Both the position numbers and the translations under genes were made by a program. Source: Aspidiotus rigidus (Eukaryota > Arthropoda > Insecta > Hemiptera > Diaspididae). From it: a DNA stretch of 64,000 bases. This document shows positions 9,776 through 21,241 of this stretch, piece by piece. The stretch's first letter is position 1; each line of letters begins with the position of its first letter. The stretch covers positions 9,773,501-9,837,500 of the forward strand of contig JAVHKY010000054.1 of NCBI GenBank assembly GCA_035079385.1, written 5' to 3'. The notes beneath the pieces are model-generated. The model had not been told where the DNA came from. It made no database searches and saw nothing but the letters and a program-made list of their open reading frames with translations.

Positions 9776-10010
9776 CGATGGGTGGCAGGCAACCTGTTTT
9801 ATGGGCCACGTTGGATATTGTGACGTCACAAGGCTGACCAATGACGTCACAGGCCCGGACTTTGGATCTACAATAAAAGGGGAATTTTGAAAAACTAATC
9901 GATGTCGTCATCGGATTGTGACGTCACAAGGGTAACCTACGACGCCATCAAACTCCGACGTCATAGGCCCGGATTTTGAATCTATCCTATATATAAGATC
10001 CATGACGTGG
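9776..10010 (+). repeat. Left end of the CRE-rich inverted-repeat family (copy C)
   Basis: CAGGCAACCTGTTTTATGGG at 9788 matches the left terminus of elements A and B. TGACGTCA follows at about 9828, 9843 and 9919, together with GGCCCGGA-T-TTTG repeats. No matching right end is seen, so the copy is truncated. The preceding AAGTTAAACGA is also found before element A. Confidence 0.65.
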
Positions 10011-10902
10011 ACGCACTTTTTTCTGCCATCATATTTCTCATACTTCCGTTCAACCTACAGAGCTGGAATTTTCTCTGATAACGCTTTACTGTGCGTAGTT
10101 TGTGACAAAAATCTGAAACCTTAATATTCTGCAAACGCAGAGCTATAAAACTAAAAAAACTATAAAATTAGGCGTACAACGACTAAATCTAGCTAAAAAA
10201 AATACATCACAAAACGAGGATGTCTAAAAGAGTTGTCGAACGAAACCGTCGCTATTATTCCTGCGAAGGGTCGCCTAGTTTTTTTCTTAGGACATTGGAA
10301 ACTGAGGATTATACAGACGGAAATTGCCGATATAGTCGAGGCTGCATGGGTTAACTACAATCTTCCTACTTTTTTCCTTTTCTTATTCGACATCCAAGAC
10401 TGGCCTCAAAATAAATCCTCTTTCAAAAGTCAAAGTGAAAAAAAATATATATTGTATGTACATTGTAGACAGCAATCGCTGATGGATACAAAACTTACAA
10501 TCATCGATCGCGATTGCAAAAAATAATAAATAATAATGTGTTCTGAATTCTCTATTAATTTTGCAATTAATTTAATATTAAAGGCATGTACATGTAAGAA
10601 AGAAAAAAAAAAAAAAATTAAATTTCTCCTCCCTCCGATCCTTGATTAGGTACATACTGAAAAGTATTTAATATTGATCGGTTAAAATGCGCTTTATTAT
10701 AGAAGGAAGTGATTAGATAAGGCCGTAGTGGGATTTAGTAGGGTTTCAAGTGAGGGATTTGGGAGTACTTTGTACACTGAAGTATAAGGGCCATAAATCC
10801 TGCGAAAAATACCGAAAAAGAATACTTTTGTTGGTCGGAAACTAAAATCTTGCTCCTGGCAGAGTAGGACAGAATTGACTATAACAGCAAGCGGTTTAAA
10901 CG
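10011..10902. other. No recognisable gene
   Basis: AT-rich sequence with one 97-codon frame (10233-10526) that contains no motif I recognise. No repeat of note. Confidence 0.45.
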
Positions 10903-10939
10903 AATCCGTTCCTTCAAGTTACGGCTATCCATAATAAAA

Positions 10940-12845
10940 CGTGAAAGACGAATACTCCGACGTGGAGGAAAACATGCAAACCGCAGAAAATTCAAAGACG
11001 ACGAGCGCTTTCGGTTAAATAACCATCTTCAAGCCTGAAATGAAAGCAACTGACGAACAAAAGAGATGAACGAGGTATTAAGATCGTCCAAACGAGAAAT
11101 CACGGTGTGAGTCACAAACCAGTTCGATCAGGCCATCTTCCGGAATGTACGAATTGAGTACAGTGATACCGTCAGTGTTGACATGACGAATTATCTCTAT
11201 ATTCTCGAGGGCGATACGCTTACGGTAGGAATTCTCCTTATGGGGGAGCTTTTCGGATCCCTCGCGGAAGCTGTGACCACTGTTTATTAAGTGATCGGCG
11301 AAAGCTGACTCCTCTAAGTGTCCCTTCTTCCAAGACTTCAGGTGCTCAGCTACTCTAACTTTCACTTGGCGGCTGGTCTCACCAATATAAAAGCCTCCAC
11401 AATCCTCACACTCCAACTTATACACACCACTCCTCTCATCGACAGGTATGGGGTCCTTCAGTCTCACAAACAACCTCTTGACTATGGTAGGGTTGTAAAA
11501 CGCGGTTCTGAAGCCAAACGGGCGAAGGGCCCGACCCAATTGCGAAGAGAACTTCCCCAGGAAAGGGAGACTGATCCATCGCAAACGGCGATCACGGATC
11601 GTGTCTCGGGGGAGGGAGGTGGTGGAATCCAGGAGGCTCCTGTAACTTTCCTCCGAACCATCAGGTCAACGTCGACATTGACCCCATTCACTCTAGCCAG
11701 GTGTTTTATAGTACGTACTTCTTTCTTAAAAGCAGACTGACTCAACGGAATACGAGTCAGTCTGTGAACTAGGCTATGAAAAGCAGCCATCTTGTGAGCA
11801 ACAGGACCGAACGAACCACCGTGGACTAAAACATCGGTCGTAGTATCTTTCCTGTAAATTACAAACTTATGGATACCGTCTACTATAGAGATCGATAAAT
11901 CCAAGAAGTTAATGGAAAATACCCCTATTTCCATAGTAAATTTGATGGAAGGGTACCAGGAATTGAGATACCTCAGAAACTCACCAAGGAGATCTGGGTG
12001 ACCAGTCCAGGTACATAGAACGTCATCAACGTACCTGTGTCAATAGTGAATATGATTGAGTAACACCTGGTTCGAGGAAAAAAGGTCAAGTTCAAACTTA
12101 GACATGAAAACGTCGGAGATAAGAGAGCCTAAAGGTGATCCAATAGGGATCCCTACTTCATCAGGGAACTCGAAAAATTTCCCTTCAAATTTACAGTAGT
12201 TGGGGGACCAGCAAGTATTTAGAAGATCGAAGAATTCGTGAAGCTCATTATGAGGAATGTTGACTTTGACAAGTAGCTCACCCATACGCTGGATAATAGC
12301 AGCCTTAGGAATATTCGGGAACAAACCAACAACATCAAACGAGCAGATGGTCGTTCCCGGGGGAAGATTTACATCCATGAGGACGTCAGTTAAAGAGGCC
12401 GAATTCAAGACCGAATGAGGGGATTCAAAATCAATTCGATTTTTGAACCAATGGTCAAGGAATTTGTCAAGGAGGTAGGTAGGAGAGGAGACGAACGAAA
12501 CAACGGGTCGCATCGGGGTATTGTTCTTATGCACTATAGGCAGCCCGTACAGGAAGGGGGTGTGGAGTTAGGAACAAGGAGGGCTTTTTTCAAAGCAGGA
12601 GTTTTGATAACAGCCTCACTCCTGTTGATGGCACTCCTAACTTCTTTGACGTGCTTGGGAAAGCTGAAATCCTCACTCACTCTCTTTAGCACCACACTGC
12701 TGTAGGACTTCATGGACCTTAGAAGAATAGGCCGATCTCTCCATCACTACAACAGCGTTGCCCTTGTCAGCCTTCGTGACGATCAAATCTGCCTCTTTCA
12801 TCTTCCTCCTTAAACCCTGAATCACTTCTCCCAATTTATTACTCA
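10940..12845 (-). pseudogene. PLE reverse transcriptase plus GIY-YIG (broken)
   Basis: On the minus strand the order is PRMSN (5' break at about 12845), LIVTKADKGNAVVVME, frameshifts, then LYGLPIVHKNNTPMRPVVSF, ICSFDVVGLFPNIP, IPIGSPLGSLISDVFMSKFE (12534-12040), ISIVDGIHKFVIYRK (11934-11482) and a GIY-YIG domain VYKLECEDCGGFYIGETSR ending IPEDGLIELV (11584-11078). The YVDD region around 12030 is interrupted by a stop. At least four frame breaks are visible. Confidence 0.88.
10990..11040 (-). ncRNA. Hammerhead-like motif in PLE 3' UTR
   Basis: On the minus strand: TTGAAGA (consensus CTGANGA with the first base changed), a perfect GGTT-ATTT-AACC stem II after a single U, GAAA, palindrome GCGC, then TC. 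Stem I can form about three pairs. The change at core position C3 probably lowers or removes activity. Identical in the copy at 40705-40750. Confidence 0.5.
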
Positions 12846-12865
12846 TGCGAGGGAGGGGACGACCG

Positions 12866-13766
12866 ATGTTTTAGTCCATGGTGGTTCGTTCGGTCCTATT
12901 GCTCACAAGATGGCTGCTTTTCATAGCCTAGTTCACAGACTGACTCGTATTCCGTTGAGTCAGTCTGCTTTTAAGAAAGAAGTACGTACTATAAAACACC
13001 GGACTAGAGTGAATGGGGTCAATGTCGACGTTGACGTGATGGTTCGGAGGAAAGTTACAAGGAGCCTCCTGGATTCCACCACCTCCCTCCCCCGAGACAC
13101 GATCCGTGATCGCCGTTTGCGATGGATCAGTCTCCCTTTCCTGGGGAAGTTCTCTTCGCAATTGGGTCGGGCCCTTCGCCCGTTTGGCTTCAGACCCGCG
13201 TTTTACAACCCTACCACAGTCAAGAGGTTGTTTGTGAGACTGAAGGACCCCATACCTGTCGATGAGAGGAGTGGTGTGTATAAGTTGGAGTGTGAGGATT
13301 GTGGAGGCTTTTATATTGGTGATACCAGCCGCCAAATGAAAGTTAGAGTAGCTGAGTACCTGAAGTCTTGGTAAAAGGGACACTTAGGGGAGTCAGCTTT
13401 CGCCGATCACTTAATAAACAGTGGCCACAGCTTCCGCGAGGGATCCGAAAAGCTCCTCCATAAGGAGAATTCCTACCGTAAGCGTATCGCCCTCGAGAAT
13501 GTAGAGATAATTCGTCATCTCAACACTGACGGTATCACTGTACTCAATTCGTACATTCCGGAAGTTGGCCTGATCGAACTGGTTTATGACTCACACCGTG
13601 ATTTCTCGTTTGGACGATCTTAATACCTCGTTCATCTCTTTTGTTCGTCAGTTGCTTTCATTTCAGGCTTGAAGATGGTTATTTAATCGAAAGCGCTGGT
13701 CGTCTTTTAATTTTCTGCGGTTTGCATGTTTTACTCCACGTCGGAGTATTCGTCTTTCACGTTTCA
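12866..13766 (+). pseudogene. 5'-truncated PLE copy: thumb, GIY-YIG and 3' UTR
   Basis: Starts with CGATGTTTTAGTCCATGG and is open at 12910-13374 (MAAFHSLVHRLTRIPLSQSAF ... VYKLECEDCGGFYIGDTSRQ). A stop after LKSW breaks the frame, but homology continues through SAFADHLINSGHSF and IPEVGLIELVYDS to about 13620, followed by the 3' UTR. It shares its 5' breakpoint with the copy whose 5' end is near 41562. Confidence 0.85.
13665..13705 (+). ncRNA. Degenerate hammerhead-like motif in PLE 3' UTR
   Basis: Same layout as at 10990-11040, but stem II is weakened (AATC instead of AACC) and the base at the cleavage position is G, which hammerheads do not cut. Probably inactive. Confidence 0.45.
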
Positions 13767-15300
13767 CTCTAATGCTCCTAGTCTTCCAAAATCAAAGTCA
13801 ACCTTGCATATACTTGGTCTCAGTTATTCGTAATGCAATGATAATAATGATAAACACCAATGGATGATCTCGATCTAATTCAGAGACTTCAAAAATTTCT
13901 ATTCAAGAGAAAAGAAAACGCTGAATTATATTTCCAAAGGCAGCGGAGACTATGACCTAGTTTAAGAACTTCCCCGCACCCGGCTAGAAAAAGTGGTCCT
14001 ATCTTCCACAGGACTAAATAAATTTTAGAAAAATGTTGACTCGGAAACTACATGAATACGTAAGATAGCAGACCTACTGCCGCTCACTTATCAAAAACGA
14101 AAGCGAACTAATTCTGGAGAAACGCTTAGAACTCGAAGATATGAGATTTTTAAGCGGGGCTGTACACATACTCGCCTCGTTAGACCCGGCAAATGGGTCG
14201 AGTGCAGGAATTAAGTGAGCCGTAACCCGGGTGTAATTTCACTACTGCCATCTAAGGATAGATTATCAGCGATAAAACTCGAGCTTTAAGCTATTTGACA
14301 GTACATTGCAAGTGAAAGACCACGAACGTTCAGAGCTCGAAGTTTCTACATTAGAAAATCACTCTGTACTTTAGAATTGCAGGTATATTTCACTGCATCG
14401 CCGTATATGGAATCGTAGCTTTTTCGTTTAAATTCCTCCGGCTGAACCCATTCCGGTAAAGTAGCGGAATGTTCTTTCTCTTCTTCCGCGAGCACTTTTC
14501 TCAACACACACACACACTGTATGCGACGATTATACGTTAGCATTATTGTCGTGCGATTTATTTATACAATCATAATTTCGTGATATGTACACAGTATAGT
14601 GGCGTACGCATCGTGGAGTTATTAAATTTCATGTCGAAAAGAGCGAGCGGCTGTCATTTAAAATGACACGTACAGTGTTAGGCACACGTTTATCGTATTC
14701 GCCCAGAATAAGTTCGTAGTTCCGCTCCATCATTAATGTCCACTTTAACGCGACAAAAGTTTTCGCTCCTGTTGTTGGTTTATTGTAAGTTGTGCGTACG
14801 TACGCCGGATTACACTCGCGATAGACCTACCGCACGACACGACGACGGCGGGCGCTTATATGTATTATACTACCGAGCGCGCCAGCTACACAATTCTGAT
14901 TTTTCGATGCACGATATCGTTTACTAAGTTGTAACTGTCACCCGGGTTCGTTGGTTTCGGACGAAAAAATTTATGCGCCGTAAAGGGTTAAAATAGCAAC
15001 GATTGCTGAACACAATATACTTGCAGAGAACGAGAAATAGGGAAGCAACAGTAAAAGTGAGAAAATCGATAATTCAGCGTGAATGAAAAAATATGTCCCG
15101 CCGTCTCGATTGTCACAGAAGATTCTAATAAACAACGCGTGACAACTGGAACGAAGGAGTATATTTTGGAAAATGTGGATTTTTGAACATTTTTTATAAA
15201 AATCTAGTCCTATTCACGGGTGGGCAAACTTTTCGAATCCACGTGCCTCGTCTACAAAAACTGACACTTACTATTGGTCGCGTCTAAAAAGGGACAGTCG
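13767..15300. other. No recognisable gene
   Basis: Small frames only (14346-14543, 14736-14927), none with a known motif. A short CA run lies at about 14507. No transposon ends seen. Confidence 0.45.
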
Positions 15301-16500
15301 CTCAAAATAGGTGCATTAAATTGATGCTCGCGCTTGATCTGGCACAATCGCCCGATAAACGACGAAGTCGATTTACGATTGACAACCTCCGTCGACGAAT
15401 AATCGACGTCAAAGCGACCGAGAATTCCCTTGGTTCAAAGACTTGGTCAAAATTGCGTCCATATTTAATTGTTGAAATCGATCTCAGGTCAACGTCGGTA
15501 TCAAATCGATCTCGAATCGACTTCTCAAAATTTGACTGCTCTGTTGTGTCGATTTCAAGTCAATTTGTAGTTCTCTGCAGTAATGTACATTGGTCAATTT
15601 TAAATCGATCTCACATCAACATCAATCTTGAGCCGACTTCTCCAAATTCTTCTGACGACCGAAAATCAACTTCTGTGTTGGGTCAATTTCAAGTTAACTT
15701 ATAATTCTCTGGTTATACACGGTGGTAATTGATATCAATTTTGAGTAAAATTTCCAAATTTCTTATTGACCTGAAAAAATGACTACTATGTAGGGTCAAT
15801 TTCGAGGCTAGTCAACTTTAAACTGATCTGAAACCAGTCAATTTCAAATCGACTTCTTCAAATTCTTCTTTGACCTGAAATCAACTGCTCCGCTGGGTTA
15901 ATTTTAAGTCGATTTGTAGTTCTTTGGTAATGTGAAGTCGACCTGAAATCAACGTCGATTTCGTGTCGATTTGTTCAAATTATTTCATAAATTAACAGTC
16001 AATTTTCATTTCTGTGGGAATGCATGCCGGGTGATTGTAAATTGACCTCAAATTGATGTCAATCTGGAGTCGATATACAGTCACCCCTTACAAGCATTCT
16101 GTGTGTTCTGTAACTTTGCTACTCGCAAACAGAATTTGTAGTCATAATTGTATAACGAAACCCTTGAGCATCTTCATTATGTTCGACCAGTCCAACAATA
16201 AACAAACCGACGCAATTTTGACGTTGATTAATTTGAGTCAACAATGGAATGTAAAACCAATTTTCGACTCGATTTTGAAACTCTATCGAATCGTGCACTT
16301 GAAATTTTCGAAACTAGGTACTTCGATTGCTTGGCCGACGAGAGACGTATAATCGACCCAAAACTGACGTCGATTCTCAGTCGACATCAATCTGTAAGAT
16401 CGAGGGTCGACTAAATTTCGACGATGACGATGAGTCGGTGGTAAAAAAGAGTAGTCGATTTTGAGTCGATCATCAGACATTTAAGGTCGACTTGCGGTCG
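15300..16500. repeat. Degenerate GTCGA/TCAATTT-rich tandem repeat
   Basis: A phrase like CTG-TC-TGTTGGGTCAATTT-AAGTCAATTTGTAGTTCT-TGG recurs near 15540, 15670, 15790, 15885 and 15990 at roughly 100-135 bp spacing. Between the copies lie ATCGATCTCAAATCAACGTC-type stretches. Units are strongly diverged. A frame at 15321-15704 runs through it and is not believed to be a gene. A related region lies at 25080-25860. Confidence 0.6.
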
Positions 16501-16549
16501 AATTTTTCGGAAAAGCGAGTCAATTTTAATTTCTTAGAGGATATTTTTG

Positions 16550-16860
16550 AAAACATTAAAAAAAAATATATTATAAAGGAAATTTTTTATATTTAAATTC
16601 AAATAAATTGATACAAATTATTCCTACTACATAAATATTTCATTTCTTTATTTTCATAATATGAAAAAAAATAATTTATAGACCTATTAATATTAATTTA
16701 TATATTAAATATAAATTTTAATTCATAAATTAAATTTAAAAAATTTTATGAAAATAAATAAAATTAATATTATTCAACAATAAATTTATTTTAATAAATT
16801 ATTACATATTAATTTTTTTTTTATTATCAATATAATAATTATTATTAATGTTCCTACAAT
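16550..16860. other. Extremely AT-rich block
   Basis: About 300 bp of almost pure A/T with mixed TAAT/ATTAAT runs, unlike the flanks. It may be simple sequence or a decayed mitochondrial insertion; I could not identify a mitochondrial gene in it. Confidence 0.4.
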
Positions 16861-17280
16861 CTACGAGTACAGGCGGTTCATCAGGCGGTTAGGCGCTTGT
16901 TTTCACAATTGGTAAAAAATGGACTACTGAAATAGAATTATGGGCGTACCTAATCCCGACCAAAATTAATGGCGATTGCACTTTTTAAAATTAGGATATC
17001 CCGGGCCGGGAATTTACGGGGAGAGGAGGCAGGATGAAAATATACCACCAAATCTCTGAAAAAGGCTCAAGCGATGCGGTTTGATCATATTTTTTAAGCA
17101 ATCAAATATTCCCTGCCCCTCAAAATGTACTTATAAATACGCGTCTGCATTCGGAACGGTACAACTTGAACTGTTTTCAATCATCAGTCGTGACTCATGA
17201 GTTGCCTTTCTTTTCTTCCTCCGCAGTTGAAATTTTTTATAGTGTTGAAAGTACCCTTTCTCTAAGTAACTATCGTCTTG

Positions 17281-17352
17281 GAGAAATATACTCGCAAATA
17301 CTAGAACCGCCCCTAGTATTTGTGTTCTTTACTCTTTGCGAGTATATTTCTC
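17281..17352. repeat. Nested inverted repeat
   Basis: GAGAAATATACTCGCA (17281-17296) is exactly complementary to 17337-17352. Inside it CAAATACTAG (17295-17304) pairs with CTAGTATTTG (17313-17322). The transcript could fold into an imperfect hairpin of about 72 nt. Confidence 0.7.
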
Positions 17353-17959
17353 TATGACGGATGACCGTAAAATTAAAAAACGCATTGATTCTAACTATCG
17401 TCTTTTATTTTGACATCACGCTCTTATTTTTGTTAATCCCTTCTCTCTCAAGACTATACTAAAAATCATTCCCTGATAACTTTACATTCTCCCACTTATA
17501 TAATGTCATGCCCCCAAAGTAATATTCTTTTCACCTCCCTCCAACCCCACGCACTGATGACGTCACTTTTTTCTTCAACTCGTGGTTTTTCTTGACATTC
17601 AATGAACTAAGCTTGAACCCGGTTCACAGGGAGAGAGATTTGAAGAGTCTTAACCTAAAAACCTCCTTTGAGCTTGGTTTTTGACGCCCAGAGTAGCAAT
17701 TTATCTCAAAACTCCATAATTATAGTTGAAGGTTTAGAACTCAACTTCCTTTGGTCTCACCTGTACAGAGGCAAATAGCTCCGTTCAAATCTCCCTTTAC
17801 AAAGGGTCCGAACGCAAAATTTTTTCGTGTCCTTGCAGTAGGATTTTCGCGTCTTTCCCGGGTTCGCTCAAGTGTAGGGAGAAGTTTTCTCATGGCAATC
17901 TGACAACAGAAAAAGTATGATTGGTCTTCTATTGGTATAACATCAGCGAGCATTTTCGC

Positions 17960-18245
17960 ATATTCTATTGCTTTGATCAAACGCGGAGCGGTTGCCGTTT
18001 TCTCCCCGCGAGCTCACAACAGAAAAACTCTTTTCGCTATCATTCGCTTCCATGGGCGTGGCATAACAAGAATTTTCATAAATTTCCCCTCTCATTCAAA
18101 TTCCGGGTCAAAGTTGTGCACTCACCACCGACTGACAACAGATGCTCCCCTGCTTCGACTGAACGCGGGGCGATCACCGTTCTCTCACGGCGGACTCGCA
18201 ACTGAAAAACTCTTATCGCTATCATTCCCTTCCATCCGCATAACA
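17960..18245. repeat. Two-copy diverged tandem duplication (about 182 bp period)
   Basis: The phrase ACGCGG-GCG-T--CCGTT-TCTC-C followed by CAAC-GAAAAACTCTT-TCGCTATCATTC-CTTCCAT occurs near 17980 and 18160. The overlapping short frames are not conserved between the copies and are not called. Confidence 0.6.
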
Positions 18246-19260
18246 TGAGTAGATTTTCTCGATTTTCTATAATTTCCAGTCGACCGTTCCAGCGACTGGA
18301 GAATTTGTTGACTATTTTTTTTTTAACCCGACGGATATGTTTACATAAAAATGGACCTAGGTAATAATTAATGAATGACATATCAAAACTCACGGTTCTC
18401 TGGGTAGTGGATCTTCTGGACTATTTGTAATTTTCAGAAGGTTCCAGTGGCTGGAGAATTTTTTGACTATTTGTGGAGGTATCTGTAAAAAGGGCCTCCG
18501 TTCCATAAGAAATACATTGAACGGAGGCCCTTTTTACAGATACCTCCTCATTTTTTTCAAACTCGGTGGACGTGTTTACACTATAATCGACCTAATTGAT
18601 GAACGAAATACCGAAACTCATGGTCCTCGAGAGTGAAAAAGTGGATTATCTCGATTTTTTGTCATCTCCAGGACGTTCCAGCGTTTGCAGAATTTTTGGA
18701 CCATTTTTTTCAAACTCGGCGGACATTTTTTCGTAAGAACTGACCTATTTGATGAATGAAATACCAAAGTTCACTGTCCTCCAGGGTGAAAAAGTGGATT
18801 TTATCGATTGTTTGTCACCTCCAGAACGTTCTAGCGAATGGAGAATTTTTTGACCTTTTCTTTCGAACACGGCGGATGTGTTTACATGCGAATCGACCTA
18901 ATTGATGAACAGAATACTAAAACTCACGGTCCTCCAGGGTGAAAAAGTGAATTTTTTGGATTATTTGTCATTTCCAAAACGTTCCAGCGCCTGGAGAATT
19001 TTTTGACTTTTTTTTTAAATTCGGCGGACATGTTTACTTAAGAATTGACGTAATTGATGAATGAAATATAAAAAATCGCAGTTTTCCAGGTTGAAAAAGT
19101 GGATTTTCTCACTTCTCTACTATTTTCAGACTGTTCCAGCGACTGGAGAATTTTTCAACTATTTTTCTCAATCTAACGTACTCCACCTAATTGGTGGACG
19201 TGTTTACATAAAAATTGACCAAACCGATAAACGAAATACTGAAAATATATTTTTGGTCTA
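18243..19260. repeat. 153-bp satellite array, about six units
   Basis: The GTTCCAGCG anchor occurs at 18285, 18441, 18675, 18828 (GTTCTAGCG), 18981 and 19133. Spacing is 152-156 bp except for one 234-bp interval that contains an 81-bp insertion. Each unit has CTGGAGAATTTTTTGAC, CTCGGCGGAC-TGTTTACAT, a TAATTGATGAATGAAATAC phrase and CAGGGTGAAAAAGTGGATT. Units are moderately diverged. Confidence 0.9.
18475..18547. repeat. Perfect 29-bp-stem hairpin inserted in the satellite
   Basis: 18475-18503 is the exact reverse complement of 18519-18547 with a 15-nt loop. It accounts for the extra 81 bp in the second satellite interval and has no counterpart in the other units. It could be a tiny foldback insertion or a small-RNA-type hairpin; no flanking target duplication is clear. 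Confidence 0.9.
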
Positions 19261-21229
19261 TCTACATTCCCGTTTCATCCCACGGAGGAGTGCGTATTTT
19301 TCAGCTCGAACATTGACTATTGATTCCCCGCGGTCTATTGGGGTAGCAGTCATGGTTCACCCCGCTATTCATAGAAAAATCACAGAAATTCATTAAATAT
19401 TGATTTTTTTGGGAATGTTGCACCTCACCGAGAACTATGGTACTCATGTATGTTATAGTAGAGGGTACGGCGCTTCAAATGAATGATTTTCCCAGGTTCC
19501 TCCCCCCCCCCCCGATTTTTTCTTTTATTCGAGTTTGAAGTTTTGTTATCGCTAGAAACTAGGGGAAATATGAATCATTTTTTTTGAAAAAAATACCATG
19601 GATGAACGTTCACATATACTAAAATGTCCCCAAGCTTCATCGCTGTGCGATCATTATTGCCTGAGATAGATCCATTTGGATTGTAGGTCTAAAAATGACT
19701 CTGCAGCCCATGTGGGTGGGCGGATGGGTCCAATTTTTTGGATTTCGAGTTTTCTCATTGGGGACAACATTTTGACGAACATTTGAAACATTTTCCGACC
19801 AAGGCCATTTCCCCCCCTTACCCGCCTAGAGCCTTTAATTGCAATTTGGGGTGGAATGAAAGAGAATGTTGTGAACTGGGATTAGAGGAAGTTGTAACAC
19901 AGAGGTGTGAGAAACTCTGATTTACATGTATATTTCGCGAATGCAATAAAGAGTAATATACGGATGAACGTCACGAATAGGAATTACTCTTCATAAATTT
20001 CTGTACATCTTGTTGAACACGCCATCATTGGAAAAATGTTCTCCTAAAAGCGATGTTTACGCATTGAAAAATGAAGATTACGCTCCCTTTTTAAAACTCC
20101 TATCGTTTCGATGGAATAAAAACGCTTATTCTTCTCTTATAGGCTTACACGCGATAAAATTATGGCACTTAGTCAACGACGACGAGGGCGCACGACGTCA
20201 CCTTCTCGCTAGAACGCCACCTGTTCAACATTTCGCGCATTTGAAATTGCAACCGTCTGAACAATTTATAAACTCAAGTGATAGCTTCTTGGCTACAGCT
20301 GGCTGTCATCATGGGAAATTATTGTAATGCATCTTCCTAATTACCGAAAATGATTGAGAAATGAATATTTATACTCGTAATTTGCGGGAATTCTTTGCAC
20401 GATTTTGAAAACGCCAACGACTATTGCCGGTCACGTTAGAAGGCGGTAAAATTTTTATTACGGATTCGCCCCAGATTTAAGTCGTATGCAAATGCGTACC
20501 CGTTCAATTCAAAAAGAATATCGTATATCCTTAATATACTAGTACGCCCGCGCCATCGGCGCGATATATTTATGAAGTTCATTATATCTTGTTAATAATA
20601 CCAGCCTGAGCGTATCTATGGATTTCGAAAGTTTTTGTCCATTAAGTTCTTTACCCTGTAGTTAAACTTTGCCAACCTAAAACACTTTCAAATAGATGAA
20701 AGCCTTTTTCAATTACGTTGACTAAACAAGACGATGTTGGTAAAACAAAAGGTAAAATATGACCTTTGTAGGAGAGTGATATAAACTTGGCGTCTAATTC
20801 TGAGCAATGTACATCGAGCTCGTCCGGCGAGGAGATAATTGTTGATATGGCAGAAAAGCACGCCTCTTAAATGGCAGTCTATGTACACTATAGAAGATCC
20901 GTTTTGTCTTAGTTCGCCAGAGTAAATTTTCAATTAATTAGCGAAAGAAAAATGAGGGAACGCGATTTATCGAGGCGAAGTAAACATCTGTTCGGAGCAG
21001 AAGTAATTATATAACGTTAAAAACAATAAGAATTTCTGCGTCTGACTGTAAACACTAAAAGCCTCTTTTGTGTTGATGATCTATCGTTAAGGAGGAGACC
21101 TTTCGAAAGATTTCAATCGGAATGTGGTATTTAAAGGAGGGCATCCTTTAAGTTTTCTCGAAAACTGTAGCCGCAAATTCGAATGAGAAATAGCGAATTT
21201 TTACTGACTCATCGCCGAAATAACCGAAC
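19261..21229. other. No recognisable gene
   Basis: Contains a C-run near 19503 and several short frames (19738-19920, 20010-20327, 20709-20933) without motifs I recognise. No repeat family or RNA gene identified. Confidence 0.45.
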
Positions 21230-21241
21230 AAGAAAAGTGGA
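21230..21241 (+). repeat. Left target-site duplication of I-type element
   Basis: AAGAAAAGTGGA here is repeated exactly at 24941-24952, directly after the poly(A)-like tail of the element. Confidence 0.9.

Larger units (their letters stand above)
10903..13766. mobile_element. Head-to-head composite of two PLE copies
   Basis: A minus-strand PLE (3' end at left) and a plus-strand 5'-truncated copy of the same subfamily (3' end at right) meet at about 12860. The outer about 900 bp on each side are near-identical inverted repeats containing the GIY-YIG domain and the 3' UTR with its hammerhead-like motif. The left end carries a 33-bp tail (10903-10935) that is also found at the right end of the PLE at 40649-41616. 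No clear target duplication is seen. Confidence 0.8.

Noticed and set aside
11318..11740. 140-codon plus-strand frame over the PLE GIY-YIG region (also at 12928-13383 on minus and 41032-41487 on plus)
   Set aside because: Antisense shadow of the conserved PLE protein; conservation follows from the real gene on the other strand.
14507..14520. CA microsatellite
   Set aside because: Too short to be notable.
19738..20327. Short plus-strand frames as host exons
   Set aside because: No recognisable domain and no convincing splice signals or codon bias; could not be supported.
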